Counted from the first letter of the stretch, positions 1-6,109 are shown. The stretch is 6,907 nucleotides of DNA from Eubacteriales bacterium (GCA_028702415.1 JAQVOT010000059.1:1-6907); one strand, 5' to 3'. Notes: generated by a model from the letters alone, not told the origin. Numbers and translations: made by a program.

Positions 1-64
1 GGATGATTATCCCGAGGCCAAGCCCATGAAGCCGGGACAGAAGTTGAGAAAACGCGAGGATTAA
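1..64 (+). CDS. 3' end of an unidentified protein gene (partial)
   Basis: An open frame enters from the left edge (first full codon at base 2) and stops at TAA 62-64. It gives a 20-residue, highly charged tail ending in KPGQKLRKRED. The tail is too short to assign a family. The codons look normal for the neighbourhood, and the stop lies 37 bp from the end of the convergent dgt gene, which fits a real gene terminus. A chance open frame of this size cannot be excluded. Confidence 0.4.
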   Translation, partial: DDYPEAKPMKPGQKLRKRED

Positions 65-69
65 ACCAT

Positions 70-101
70 AAAAACCTTCAGCACTCCAGCAGTTCTCTGA
101 A
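70..101 (-). terminator. weak candidate terminator of dgt
   Basis: On the minus strand, immediately after the dgt stop codon, TTCAG (101-97) can pair with CTGAA (81-77). An inner ACT/AGT pairing closes a GCTGG loop, with a small asymmetric internal loop between the two stems. The hairpin is followed by GG and then five T (74-70). Stem and T-tract are both short, so this would be a weak intrinsic terminator. It sits between two convergent genes, where one is expected. Confidence 0.35.
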
Positions 102-1271
102 TCATCTTTCGGCGTAGGCATCCGTCATTCCTGAAATATAATCGATGCAGGCGCGGATGTATTTCTTCTCAGAGGTCATATCTCCGTAGATTTTTTCGTT
201 TGGGTAGGAACTGCCTTCGGTATATAGCATTACCCAGTCGTCAAATTCGTTCATGAATTTGTATCTGGATTTCGCTGTGTTTCCATGGAGCCTGTTTTCA
301 CAGTGAGCTTTAAGGGCGCCGTAAAGCTCATTCAGAATGAGCTTGGCATATTTCCTGAATGGAACAAGTCTTGAATTCCCGTAGATGTACTTTCTGTTAA
401 AGTCTTTAATAGTTCGCATCTGTTCTGCCATTTCATCTGACATCTTAAGTCCCTCTTCCGGGGAACTGTTTTCGCAAAGGTCAATTATCATGTTGTGCAT
501 GATGACAGTTGTGTTTATAGCTTTTTCATCCCGGATTCTTGCCATATGAGAAAGCATGTCGATCTGCTCTTCAGAAAGATATTCCAGCGTTATCGCATCT
601 TCAATGTCCCGTCCCAGATAGGCAATAGTATCGCTTATCTTCACAACACAGCCCTCCCAGGTGCAGGCTTCAAACTCTCCCGGGGAGCTGAAATCTTTCA
701 GGTCAAAAAGTTCCTTTCTTGGTCTGATAACCGACTGATCCTTCTCTCCGCAGTGGGAGATTATACCGTCCCGGACCGCATATGTCAGGTTCAGGTTCTG
801 CTTTTGGTTTTCGTTATCCGAAAGAAGTTCAACCTTGTCAACAAAGTAAAGGCCGTTCTGTTCATGCCAGAAATTCATTCCGAGATGCTCCATGGTGAGC
901 TCTCGCAAAATCTCTTCACCTTCATGGCCGAAGGGGGCGTGACCGAGGTCATGGCCCATGGCGATGGCCTGAGTGAGATCTTCGTTTAGTCCCAGATTTC
1001 TCGCTATTGAATTGGCGACGGATTCCACATGTGCCACGTGCTCTATGCGGGTGCATATGTGGTCATTTCCTCCGGCATTGAAGAACACCTGTGTTTTGTG
1101 CTTGAGGCGCCTGTATGCCAGACTGTGTAGAATTCTGGTGTAATCTCGCATAAAGGGATTCCGGATATCGTCATCCCTGCTGTACAGATTTGATTTTCTT
1201 GATATGAGCTTCTCCCAGATTTCAGGAGGGAGATTATTTTGCCTTGCAGACTGTTTTTCGAACTTATTCAT
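102..1271 (-). CDS. dgt: deoxyguanosinetriphosphate triphosphohydrolase (HD-domain dNTPase)
   Basis: A 389-residue cytoplasmic enzyme of the dGTPase family, which hydrolyses dGTP (often other dNTPs too) to the deoxynucleoside and triphosphate and so helps control dNTP pools. The HD metal-site residues are all visible: His78 (in RIEH), His107-Asp108 (in MGHDLGHAPFGHEGEE) and Asp214 (in KISDT). His116 and Glu119 in GHEGE match the catalytic His/Glu pair described for E. coli Dgt. The N-terminal YSRDDDIRNPFMRDYTRILH segment and the RRLKHKTQVF block are typical of the bacterial family, and the length is within the usual range. The start is supported by AGGTAAAGGA upstream of the ATG, with GGA about 9 nt from it, and by a TATAAT box behind that. 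The gene stands alone here, without the dnaG-rpoD neighbours often seen in Clostridia. Its exact substrate preference cannot be read from sequence. Confidence 0.93.
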   Translation of the reverse strand: MNKFEKQSARQNNLPPEIWEKLISRKSNLYSRDDDIRNPFMRDYTRILHSLAYRRLKHKTQVFFNAGGNDHICTRIEHVAHVESVANSIARNLGLNEDLTQAIAMGHDLGHAPFGHEGEEILRELTMEHLGMNFWHEQNGLYFVDKVELLSDNENQKQNLNLTYAVRDGIISHCGEKDQSVIRPRKELFDLKDFSSPGEFEACTWEGCVVKISDTIAYLGRDIEDAITLEYLSEEQIDMLSHMARIRDEKAINTTVIMHNMIIDLCENSSPEEGLKMSDEMAEQMRTIKDFNRKYIYGNSRLVPFRKYAKLILNELYGALKAHCENRLHGNTAKSRYKFMNEFDDWVMLYTEGSSYPNEKIYGDMTSEKKYIRACIDYISGMTDAYAER

Positions 1272-1309
1272 TGAACTGTTTCCTTTACCTCTACTGTGAA
1301 TATATGCTG

Positions 1310-1340
1310 ATTATACACCCCTTGGAGCAGATATTCTGAA
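1310..1340 (-). promoter_or_regulatory. promoter of dgt
   Basis: On the minus strand there is a perfect TATAAT (plus-strand 1310-1315), about 39 bp upstream of the dgt start codon. The best -35 candidate is TTCAGA (1335-1340), which matches TTGACA at four of six positions with a long 19-bp spacer. The -10 is convincing; the -35 is weak. Confidence 0.55.
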
Positions 1341-1390
1341 AAATACAGCATTAAAGAGTGAAAAATGTCAGTATTAAGCCGGAGAAATTA

Positions 1391-1399
1391 TGATAAAAT
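1391..1399 (+). promoter_or_regulatory. extended -10 promoter of the VOC gene
   Basis: TGA followed by TAAAAT (TAAAAT at 1394-1399, five of six matches to TATAAT) forms an extended -10 element, about 50 bp upstream of the ATG at 1450. No good -35 hexamer is seen at 16-18 bp, which is acceptable for extended -10 promoters. It is divergent from the dgt promoter, with roughly 80 bp between the two -10 boxes. Confidence 0.45.
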
Positions 1400-1449
1400 G
1401 CGGATAAGATATTGATTGAACCAATAGGTAAAACATAAGGGGAAAAAAG

Positions 1450-1818
1450 ATGAAACTGAAGATGATACACGAAAACTATAACGTGGCAGACTTGGCCGCA
1501 AGCCTCGAATTTTACGAAAAAGCACTTGGTCTTAAAGAAGTAAGAAGGAATGAAGCGGAAGACGGATCCTATATTATTGTATATATTGGAAATGAGCTTT
1601 CGGAATTTGAACTCGAGCTCACATGGCTTAGGGATAAAGAAGGTGCCTATAATCTTGGAGATGAAGAATTCCATCTTGCTTTCAGGGCCCCTGATTTTGA
1701 CGCGGCGCATAAGCTTCATAAGGAGATGGGATGCATCTGCTTTGAGAATGAAGCCATGGGCATATATTTTATTAAGGATCCGGACGGATACTGGCTGGAA
1801 GTAGTGCCGGGAGCTTAA
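1450..1818 (+). CDS. glyoxalase I-like VOC superfamily protein
   Basis: A 122-residue, single-domain vicinal-oxygen-chelate protein, probably cytoplasmic and metal dependent. The fold pattern is complete: an N-terminal strand ending in His7, the helix ADLAASLEFYEKALGL typical of glyoxalase/bleomycin-resistance proteins, then a second beta-alpha unit ending in DPDGYWLEVVP. The four ligand positions of E. coli glyoxalase I all have matches here: His7, Glu56 (in LELTW), His75 (in EFHLAF) and Glu117 (in WLEVV). That favours lactoylglutathione-lyase-like chemistry (methylglyoxal detoxification) over antibiotic binding. Many clostridia lack glutathione, though, so the thiol cofactor and true substrate are open. 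The ATG is preceded by AAGGGGA at 6-7 nt spacing. The gene has its own promoter and ends in an intrinsic terminator, so it is probably monocistronic. Confidence 0.85.
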   Translation: MKLKMIHENYNVADLAASLEFYEKALGLKEVRRNEAEDGSYIIVYIGNELSEFELELTWLRDKEGAYNLGDEEFHLAFRAPDFDAAHKLHKEMGCICFENEAMGIYFIKDPDGYWLEVVPGA

Positions 1819-1841
1819 GCTTCCGGCATTTATTTTTTTTT
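1805..1841 (+). terminator. intrinsic terminator of the VOC gene
   Basis: A near-perfect palindrome at 1805-1828 has arms TGCCGGGAGCTT and AAGCTTCCGGCA that differ only by one G-T (G-U in RNA) pair. It is followed by TTTA and nine T (1829-1841). The stem contains the VOC stop codon (1816-1818). On the minus strand the hairpin is not followed by T residues, so termination should work mainly for rightward transcripts. Confidence 0.88.
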
Positions 1842-3056
1842 GCCCTCAAGAATCCGGACTAGGGAGGGTTCTCTACGGAATCCTTCAGTAAGTATTTCAT
1901 ATAGCTTAACCCAGAAAGGCGCGGAGAATGATACTCCCGCCAGAAGAGCACTGCCGAAGACCAGGATATAAAACAGTATCAGATTTTGCGGACATCCCCC
2001 GTAGAGTGGTGTGAGAATGCCCGACATGCAGACAGCCACAACCCCGGCTATGGAAAGAACCGTGAGAATAATGGACACCGGCCAGTTTCCATGCTTCCTG
2101 TGCAGCAGAGATATTCCGGAAAACCATGCAACAAAGAGAGTTGCTATGCAGCCAATGTACACTCCCTTCTGGACAATTACATGTCGCAGTCCCAGGTGGA
2201 ACAGATAGATCGGCATAGTGTTTGTCCCGACGTAGGAGAGGAAATTCTTTTTTGAAGGAAGAAAGTTAACCATGAATACTATCCAGCCGCAGGCCAGTGC
2301 AAAGACAATAATCCTGTAGAATGAATCGATATACCATGTCATGCCGAAATTCGAGCAGTCTGTCTTGAGAAGGAACCAGCCAAGCTTTGGCCCGTTCTTC
2401 ATAAGCCAGTAAGACATGAAAACAAGCGCAGCTCCCAGCATTATGACAATGTAGGGTTTTTTCTTGAGGGATCTTACTTTGTCCAGAGTTTCTCCGGAAC
2501 AGTAGTATCCTATCAGGAAAAACGGCAAGTATGAAAACACTCTGCCTAAGGCCATAAACTGTCCGAAAGGCAGAAATCCCGCCGCAAGCATCATTACTAT
2601 GCTCATTGGCAGAGCCCATCTGAATTTTACTATTTCAACCAGAAAGAATCTGTACAGGAAAAGTGCAAGCAGAAACCAGAGAGCAAAGGATGGGGTCAGA
2701 TAGGAGAAGTAGCGTCCTATAGGAGCACCGAATCCCCAGGAGGCTATCATGGCGATTGTAGTGAATACAAGGTAAGGCCACAGAACTCCTCTGAATGCTG
2801 TTTCCCTTGCACGTGCAGGGTTTTTCGAAAAATATCCCGACAGAAACATGAATGCCTGCATTACAAAAACATTTATTGTAATGTAAATAAACCCTGACAG
2901 GGAGTTTTGTGCGAATCCGCTGCCGTACCAGAGAGCGGCATACCAGTTGGCTGATGCTTTGGTAAAGTGGGAAATTGGAATTGACAGCATCAGAACACCT
3001 CTGAATGTGTCAAACATGTAATCCCGTTCTTTTTTTGTTGTAATGGTTTCAGCCAT
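1830..3056 (-). CDS. multi-pass membrane acyltransferase (acyltransferase 3 / COG3594 type)
   Basis: A 408-residue polytopic membrane protein of the acyltransferase 3 family, which typically transfers acetyl or other acyl groups to sugars of surface polysaccharides or glycolipids. Family marks in order are: DYMFDTFRGVLMLSIPISHF at the start (Asp-x-x-Arg-Gly and the conserved His30 after the first helix), FMFLSGYF (about 69-76), an Arg-rich cytoplasmic loop 81-89, SFALWFLLALFLYRF (123-137), FSYLPFFLIGYYC (174-186), and TMPIYLFHLGLRH (280-292). About ten hydrophobic segments are visible. The annotated ATG has only a weak, poorly placed ribosome binding site. Met14, just before FDTFRG, with GGGA upstream, is an alternative start that keeps the whole domain. 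The last residues (KKK) are encoded by the T-tract of the opposing terminator. The gene is divergent from the fibre operon, so decoration of a surface polymer is a reasonable but unproven idea. Confidence 0.85.
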   Translation of the reverse strand: MAETITTKKERDYMFDTFRGVLMLSIPISHFTKASANWYAALWYGSGFAQNSLSGFIYITINVFVMQAFMFLSGYFSKNPARARETAFRGVLWPYLVFTTIAMIASWGFGAPIGRYFSYLTPSFALWFLLALFLYRFFLVEIVKFRWALPMSIVMMLAAGFLPFGQFMALGRVFSYLPFFLIGYYCSGETLDKVRSLKKKPYIVIMLGAALVFMSYWLMKNGPKLGWFLLKTDCSNFGMTWYIDSFYRIIVFALACGWIVFMVNFLPSKKNFLSYVGTNTMPIYLFHLGLRHVIVQKGVYIGCIATLFVAWFSGISLLHRKHGNWPVSIILTVLSIAGVVAVCMSGILTPLYGGCPQNLILFYILVFGSALLAGVSFSAPFWVKLYEILTEGFRREPSLVRILEGKKK

Positions 3057-3104
3057 TTATTTCTGTCTTTCTTCGTCCTGTTATATTTTTATTTCTATAC
3101 TGAA

Positions 3105-3133
3105 ATTATAAGTAATAAATATTTATTTCACAA
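3105..3133 (-). promoter_or_regulatory. promoter of the acyltransferase gene
   Basis: On the minus strand, TTGTGA (3133-3128) and a perfect TATAAT (3110-3105) are separated by exactly 17 bp. The -10 lies about 48 bp upstream of the ATG at 3056. Most of the spacer is a perfect 14-bp A/T palindrome at 3114-3127. Confidence 0.75.
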
Positions 3134-3145
3134 CTGTTTTCAGTG

Positions 3146-3155
3146 TTACCGGTAA
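3146..3155. promoter_or_regulatory. perfect palindrome TTACCGGTAA between the divergent promoters
   Basis: A 10-bp perfect palindrome with a GC core stands out in very A/T-rich DNA. It lies just upstream of the acyltransferase -35 and about 55 bp upstream of the fibre operon -35. The position suits a regulator acting on one or both promoters, but no known site is recognised. Confidence 0.3.
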
Positions 3156-3200
3156 AGCAAAACCATAATGTTTAGATTAACAAATATTTAGAAAATTTTA

Positions 3201-3220
3201 CCAAAAGAGTTGACTTTTGG
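3201..3220. promoter_or_regulatory. inverted repeat over the -35 box (candidate operator)
   Basis: CCAAAAG (3201-3207) and CTTTTGG (3214-3220) are perfect 7-bp arms around a 6-bp centre. The centre and right arm contain the -35 hexamer TTGACT (3210-3215). A dimeric regulator bound here would block RNA polymerase. The regulator is not known from this window. Confidence 0.5.
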
Positions 3221-3238
3221 AAACACGTGACATATAAT
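3210..3238 (+). promoter_or_regulatory. strong sigma-A promoter of the TasA/SipW operon
   Basis: TTGACT (3210-3215, five of six matches) and TATAAT (3233-3238, perfect) are separated by 17 bp. Transcription would start near 3245, leaving a leader of about 65 nt that is A-rich and without strong structure. A perfect palindrome, CAGTTAACTG (3246-3255), lies at the predicted start of transcription. Confidence 0.85.
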
Positions 3239-3278
3239 CCGTTTACAGTTAACTGGGAAATAATACCAATAATAGTAA

Positions 3279-3305
3279 AAAAAGGAGAATAACAAAAAGG
3301 AGAAT
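3279..3305 (+). repeat. tandem Shine-Dalgarno duplication
   Basis: The 12-nt unit AAAAAGGAGAAT occurs twice (3279-3290 and 3294-3305), 15 nt apart. The second AGGAGA (3298-3303) is 6 nt before the ATG at 3310 and is the functional site. The first has no start codon at a usable distance, so it may act as a standby ribosome site or be a plain duplication. Confidence 0.7.
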
Positions 3306-3309
3306 TGAA

Positions 3310-3954
3310 ATGTTAGAGAAAAAAAGAAATCTGAAGAAAATTATTGTTGCTGTAGCAGCTGTTGCTGTAATGCTTGTAGGCGGAGCATCCGCATATTTTA
3401 CAGCCACTGATATCAAGACGAATACATGGACCGTTGGAAATGTGGATATTGAACTCCAGGAGCCCGCATATGATGCCGGCAATAAGGACAATATCACTCC
3501 GAATCAGGAGCTGGATAAGGATCCTGTGGTAAAAAATACCGGAAGCAACGAAGCCTTTATTTTTGTTGAATTCTCAATTCCGAAGGCAAATGTCAGAACA
3601 GCAGCCTCGGATGGAACAGCCAATGCAGCTGCACTTCAAGAGCTGTTTGATTACACAGTAAATGATAACTGGACCCTGGTTAGTCAGTCAGAGGGAACGG
3701 ATAAAAATACATATATCTACGCATATGCGGCAGATGGTCAGTGTGTTGCCCTGGCGCCTGGAGGTACAACGGAAGTTGTTTTCACAGATGGCAAGATTAA
3801 ATTCAGAAATCTTATCGAGGGACAGATCGATTCCGCACTGACACTTCCTGTACACGCCTATGCTATTCAGACAAGTGATGTTACCCAGGATGGAAGCATC
3901 GCTCCGGCTGATGTATGGGAGATACTTTCAGGACAGGTAACATCAGTTCAGTAA
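3310..3954 (+). CDS. TasA/camelysin-like secreted fibre subunit with SipW-type signal peptide
   Basis: A 214-residue exported protein of the TasA/camelysin (Peptidase_M73-like) group. The signal has a basic start (KKRNLKK), a hydrophobic core (11-24), then GGASAYFTATD and NTWTVGNVDIEL, the layout of SipW-dependent precursors. By analogy with Bacillus TasA, cleavage is expected after Ala28. The mature part has the early family block TPNQELDKDPVVKNTGSNEA (63-82), equivalent to the PGD...NNGS block of TasA, then beta-rich sequence with Trp121, YIYAY (135-139) and APGGTTEVVF (149-158). It is shorter than Bacillus TasA (about 260 residues) and has one cysteine (145). No HExxH is present, so protease activity, sometimes implied by the camelysin name, is not supported. 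First gene behind a strong promoter with an excellent ribosome site, it is probably the abundant major subunit. Fibre formation is inferred. Confidence 0.8.
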   Translation: MLEKKRNLKKIIVAVAAVAVMLVGGASAYFTATDIKTNTWTVGNVDIELQEPAYDAGNKDNITPNQELDKDPVVKNTGSNEAFIFVEFSIPKANVRTAASDGTANAAALQELFDYTVNDNWTLVSQSEGTDKNTYIYAYAADGQCVALAPGGTTEVVFTDGKIKFRNLIEGQIDSALTLPVHAYAIQTSDVTQDGSIAPADVWEILSGQVTSVQ

Positions 3955-4001
3955 TTTTATTAGCGCCACAGGCAAACTGATGAAATAGCGAGGGGTATCT
4001 T

Positions 4002-5144
4002 ATGAAAAGATTAGTTCCATTAGTAACAGTTTCACTTCTGATTTTAGTCTTAGCAATTGCGTGGGTATCCTTTGGTGTTAAAGAATTTGCTGGCAGTCAG
4101 GTATTTAATAATGCCCTGGAAACATCAGGCGTTGATGTGAGAATTGAGGCGGAGGGCGGCGGATTTACAGAGCCCGGTCGAATTGTCAGTTATACACCCA
4201 CAATAACCAATCTTTACTCAGACAGTTTTATCAGGGTAAGCTTTGACTCGGATCCTGAAGAGGTTTTTGGCATGGGTGATGACTGGGTGAAAAGAGGGAA
4301 CTACTATTACTGCAAGCTGCCCTTGGCCAAGGGCGAGAGCAGAGATTTGTTTGATAGGATCAGGATTCCGGAAAGCTTGGGAAGCGGAGATCTCGACTAC
4401 CGGCTTACGGCCAGAGTTGATGCGATTCAAGCCAGGAATTTTGCGCCGGATTTTAACAGTATATCTCCCTGGGGGACAATAATAATCCAGGAGGCAAATT
4501 CATCGGCCATTAGAAATCAGAGAGCACTAGAGGCTAAAAGAATAATTCGTCCTGATTTCAATTACGTGAAGCCGGGGACATTTGAGTGTTCTACGAGTGA
4601 TCTCTTTTGCGGATTTGATAATTTCCAGCCGGGAGAAACCTGCAGTGAAATGCTGAACATGAGAAACAATTCCGGAGGGAAAATGATTGTATATTTCAGA
4701 ACAGACAATCATAAGACAGATCTCCTTGAAGAGATGAAGCTAAAAATTTCCTGCGGCGGAGAATCGGTATACGAGGGGAATCTATCCTCGGAAGAACTCA
4801 ATTCATTCATCAGAATTGCGGACATTGAAAACGGTCAGGCCGGGGGACTGGAGTTTCAGATCGGCATGCCGGAGTCGGCAGATAACAGATATGCCATGTT
4901 GAGGGATAATGTCACCTGGATTATAGCGGTGAAAGAACAGGAAGAGGCAGAACAAGACCGGGAAGAGGTAGAACAAAATCCAGGAGATAAGGATGCGGTA
5001 TCAGGATCCCCGGCAGATGACTCCGTGGGGACCGGAGAACAAACGCTGCCCCTTGCTCTCATGGCTGCAATAGCGGGGACTTCGCTTCTTGTTATCATGA
5101 TTATTCTGCTGAGAGAAACGCGGAGGAATAAGAAAGATGATTGA
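4002..5144 (+). CDS. membrane-anchored protein with two TasA-like domains (candidate fibre base or anchor)
   Basis: A 380-residue exported protein that I do not recognise as a named family. In order it shows: a hydrophobic N-terminal segment (5-24); a degenerate SipW-type region with QVFNNALETSGVDVRIE (33-49); a first TasA-like domain (about 45-145) with EPGRIVSYTPTITN, DDWVKRGNYYYCKLPLAKGE and LFDRIRIP; a linker; and a second domain (about 195-312) with FQPGE (208-212) and RNNSGGKMIVYF. An acidic, Glu-rich spacer (311-347) follows, then a hydrophobic helix (352-370) and the basic tail RETRRNKK. The C-terminus has the layout of a sortase signal, but LPLAL replaces LPXTG, so it is more likely a plain membrane anchor. 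Five cysteines (104, 196, 203, 214, 251) lie outside. AGGGG sits 6 nt before the ATG, 47 bp after the upstream stop. A TapA-like tethering role is inferred. Confidence 0.65.
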   Translation: MKRLVPLVTVSLLILVLAIAWVSFGVKEFAGSQVFNNALETSGVDVRIEAEGGGFTEPGRIVSYTPTITNLYSDSFIRVSFDSDPEEVFGMGDDWVKRGNYYYCKLPLAKGESRDLFDRIRIPESLGSGDLDYRLTARVDAIQARNFAPDFNSISPWGTIIIQEANSSAIRNQRALEAKRIIRPDFNYVKPGTFECSTSDLFCGFDNFQPGETCSEMLNMRNNSGGKMIVYFRTDNHKTDLLEEMKLKISCGGESVYEGNLSSEELNSFIRIADIENGQAGGLEFQIGMPESADNRYAMLRDNVTWIIAVKEQEEAEQDREEVEQNPGDKDAVSGSPADDSVGTGEQTLPLALMAAIAGTSLLVIMIILLRETRRNKKDD

Positions 5145-5664
5145 TATCCTGAAAAAAACAATAAAAGCTGCAGGGCTTATGGTATGCATATTAGGGATAA
5201 TCGTCCTTATTTCAGCGGCAGTAATGCTGATTTTGCATATACGCCCTGCTGCAGTGGTAAGCGGATCCATGGAGCCTGCAATTCACACCGGAAGCATGGT
5301 CTTTATTGACACTGAATATAGAAGGAAAAAGGTTGTGCCAAGGGATATCATTGCTTTTGAAAATAATGGAGATATGGTGGTTCACAGAGTGAAAGAGGTA
5401 AGGGGTGATTTTTTTATCACAAAGGGTGATGCCAACAGGGATCCTGATCCCGCCCCGGTGTCCCATGACAGCTTCAGAGGCAGAGTAATCATGTGGATTC
5501 CCGGAATCGGATACGTCACAAGCATTTTGTCTCAACCAAAATTAATGGCTATTCTGATTGCCACATTTGTTTCCGTCATGCTAATTTATTCATTGCTGGG
5601 GAAGGGGGATTTGGATGATGTTACAGAAGAAGATACAGACGGTGCTGGTGATTCTGCTGCTTAA
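5137..5664 (+). CDS. sipW: signal peptidase I of the SipW/ER type
   Basis: A 175-residue membrane serine protease that removes signal peptides from dedicated exported substrates. It has an N-terminal membrane helix (about 12-34), then box B SGSMEP with nucleophile Ser44. VVHRV follows, with His83 where ordinary bacterial enzymes have the catalytic Lys. Next is KGDANRDPDPAPV (96-108); Asp104 aligns with the catalytic Asp of B. subtilis SipW. This Ser-His-Asp set marks the ER/archaeal-type subgroup. A second membrane helix (136-154) and an acidic tail follow. The ATG overlaps the end of the upstream gene by 8 nt (ATGATTGA), with GGAGG 10 nt before it. Its location among three genes encoding SipW-type signal peptides suggests it processes exactly those proteins. 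The acidic tail is partly encoded in the overlap with the next gene and is probably not essential. Confidence 0.92.
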   Translation: MIDILKKTIKAAGLMVCILGIIVLISAAVMLILHIRPAAVVSGSMEPAIHTGSMVFIDTEYRRKKVVPRDIIAFENNGDMVVHRVKEVRGDFFITKGDANRDPDPAPVSHDSFRGRVIMWIPGIGYVTSILSQPKLMAILIATFVSVMLIYSLLGKGDLDDVTEEDTDGAGDSAA

Positions 5665-6109
5665 CCTTACCTGCTTCCTGGCAGTAATGATAGCAACGGC
5701 ATATCTGGTTGCGGAGAAGGAGGTAAACAATACCTTCACTGTAGGAAATAACGAAACCGCAATAATTGAGGATTATGAGGAAGTTTCCCAGCTGAATCCC
5801 GGAGATATTATCAGAAAAGCTGTGACCATATCCAATATCGGAAATAACAGCTGCTACATCAGAGTGCTTTCACTATTTTCGGATAGTGATGCCGAAGGCT
5901 ATGCTCGCTTAAATTACAATGAAGAAGACTGGGAGCTTAAGGATGACGGGTACTTTTACTACAGATCAGAGCTTGCACCCGGGAGCGAAACATCAGAACT
6001 GTTTTCCCGGGTTGAGATATCATCCGAAGCAGAACAGGAACAGATAAAGGGGTTTAATATATTGATTTATGCGGAAAGCGTCAATGTAGAGGCAGGAGGG
6101 TTTTCATGA
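5615..6109 (+). CDS. small SipW-type secreted protein, TasA-like minor subunit
   Basis: A 164-residue exported protein with a hydrophobic N-terminal segment (8-30), IATAYLVAEKEVNNTFTVGN at the expected cleavage region, and then a single TasA-like beta domain. The domain carries LNPGDIIRKAVTISNIGNNS (60-79), Trp106, YFYY (113-116), APGSE (121-125) and LFSRVEIS (129-136). The same ordered motifs occur in the first domain of the 380-residue protein and, more loosely, in the 214-residue subunit, so the three are paralogues. There is no C-terminal anchor. The start is ATG 5615 (or 5618) with GGGGG upstream at about 6 nt, inside the sipW gene. The 50-nt overlap is needed because a later start would remove the signal peptide. 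The stop overlaps the next start (ATGA). A minor or tip subunit is a plausible role. Confidence 0.75.
   Translation: MMLQKKIQTVLVILLLNLTCFLAVMIATAYLVAEKEVNNTFTVGNNETAIIEDYEEVSQLNPGDIIRKAVTISNIGNNSCYIRVLSLFSDSDAEGYARLNYNEEDWELKDDGYFYYRSELAPGSETSELFSRVEISSEAEQEQIKGFNILIYAESVNVEAGGFS

Noticed and set aside
495..989. A 164-codon open frame opposite dgt on the plus strand
   Set aside because: It lies wholly inside the strongly supported dgt gene, encodes no recognisable domain and has no convincing ribosome site; it is a shadow of dgt codon use.
1351..1719. Minus-strand open frame opposite the VOC gene
   Set aside because: The VOC frame keeps all four metal ligands and has a promoter, ribosome site and terminator; the antisense frame has none of these.
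3249..3497. Minus-strand frame reading a hydrophobic peptide across the start of the TasA-like gene
   Set aside because: Its hydrophobicity comes from the complement of the signal-peptide and A-rich leader sequence; it overlaps the promoter leader and has no family match.
3310..3954. Camelysin-type metalloprotease activity
   Set aside because: The Peptidase_M73 name would suggest a protease, but no HExxH or other zinc-site motif is present; a structural role fits better.
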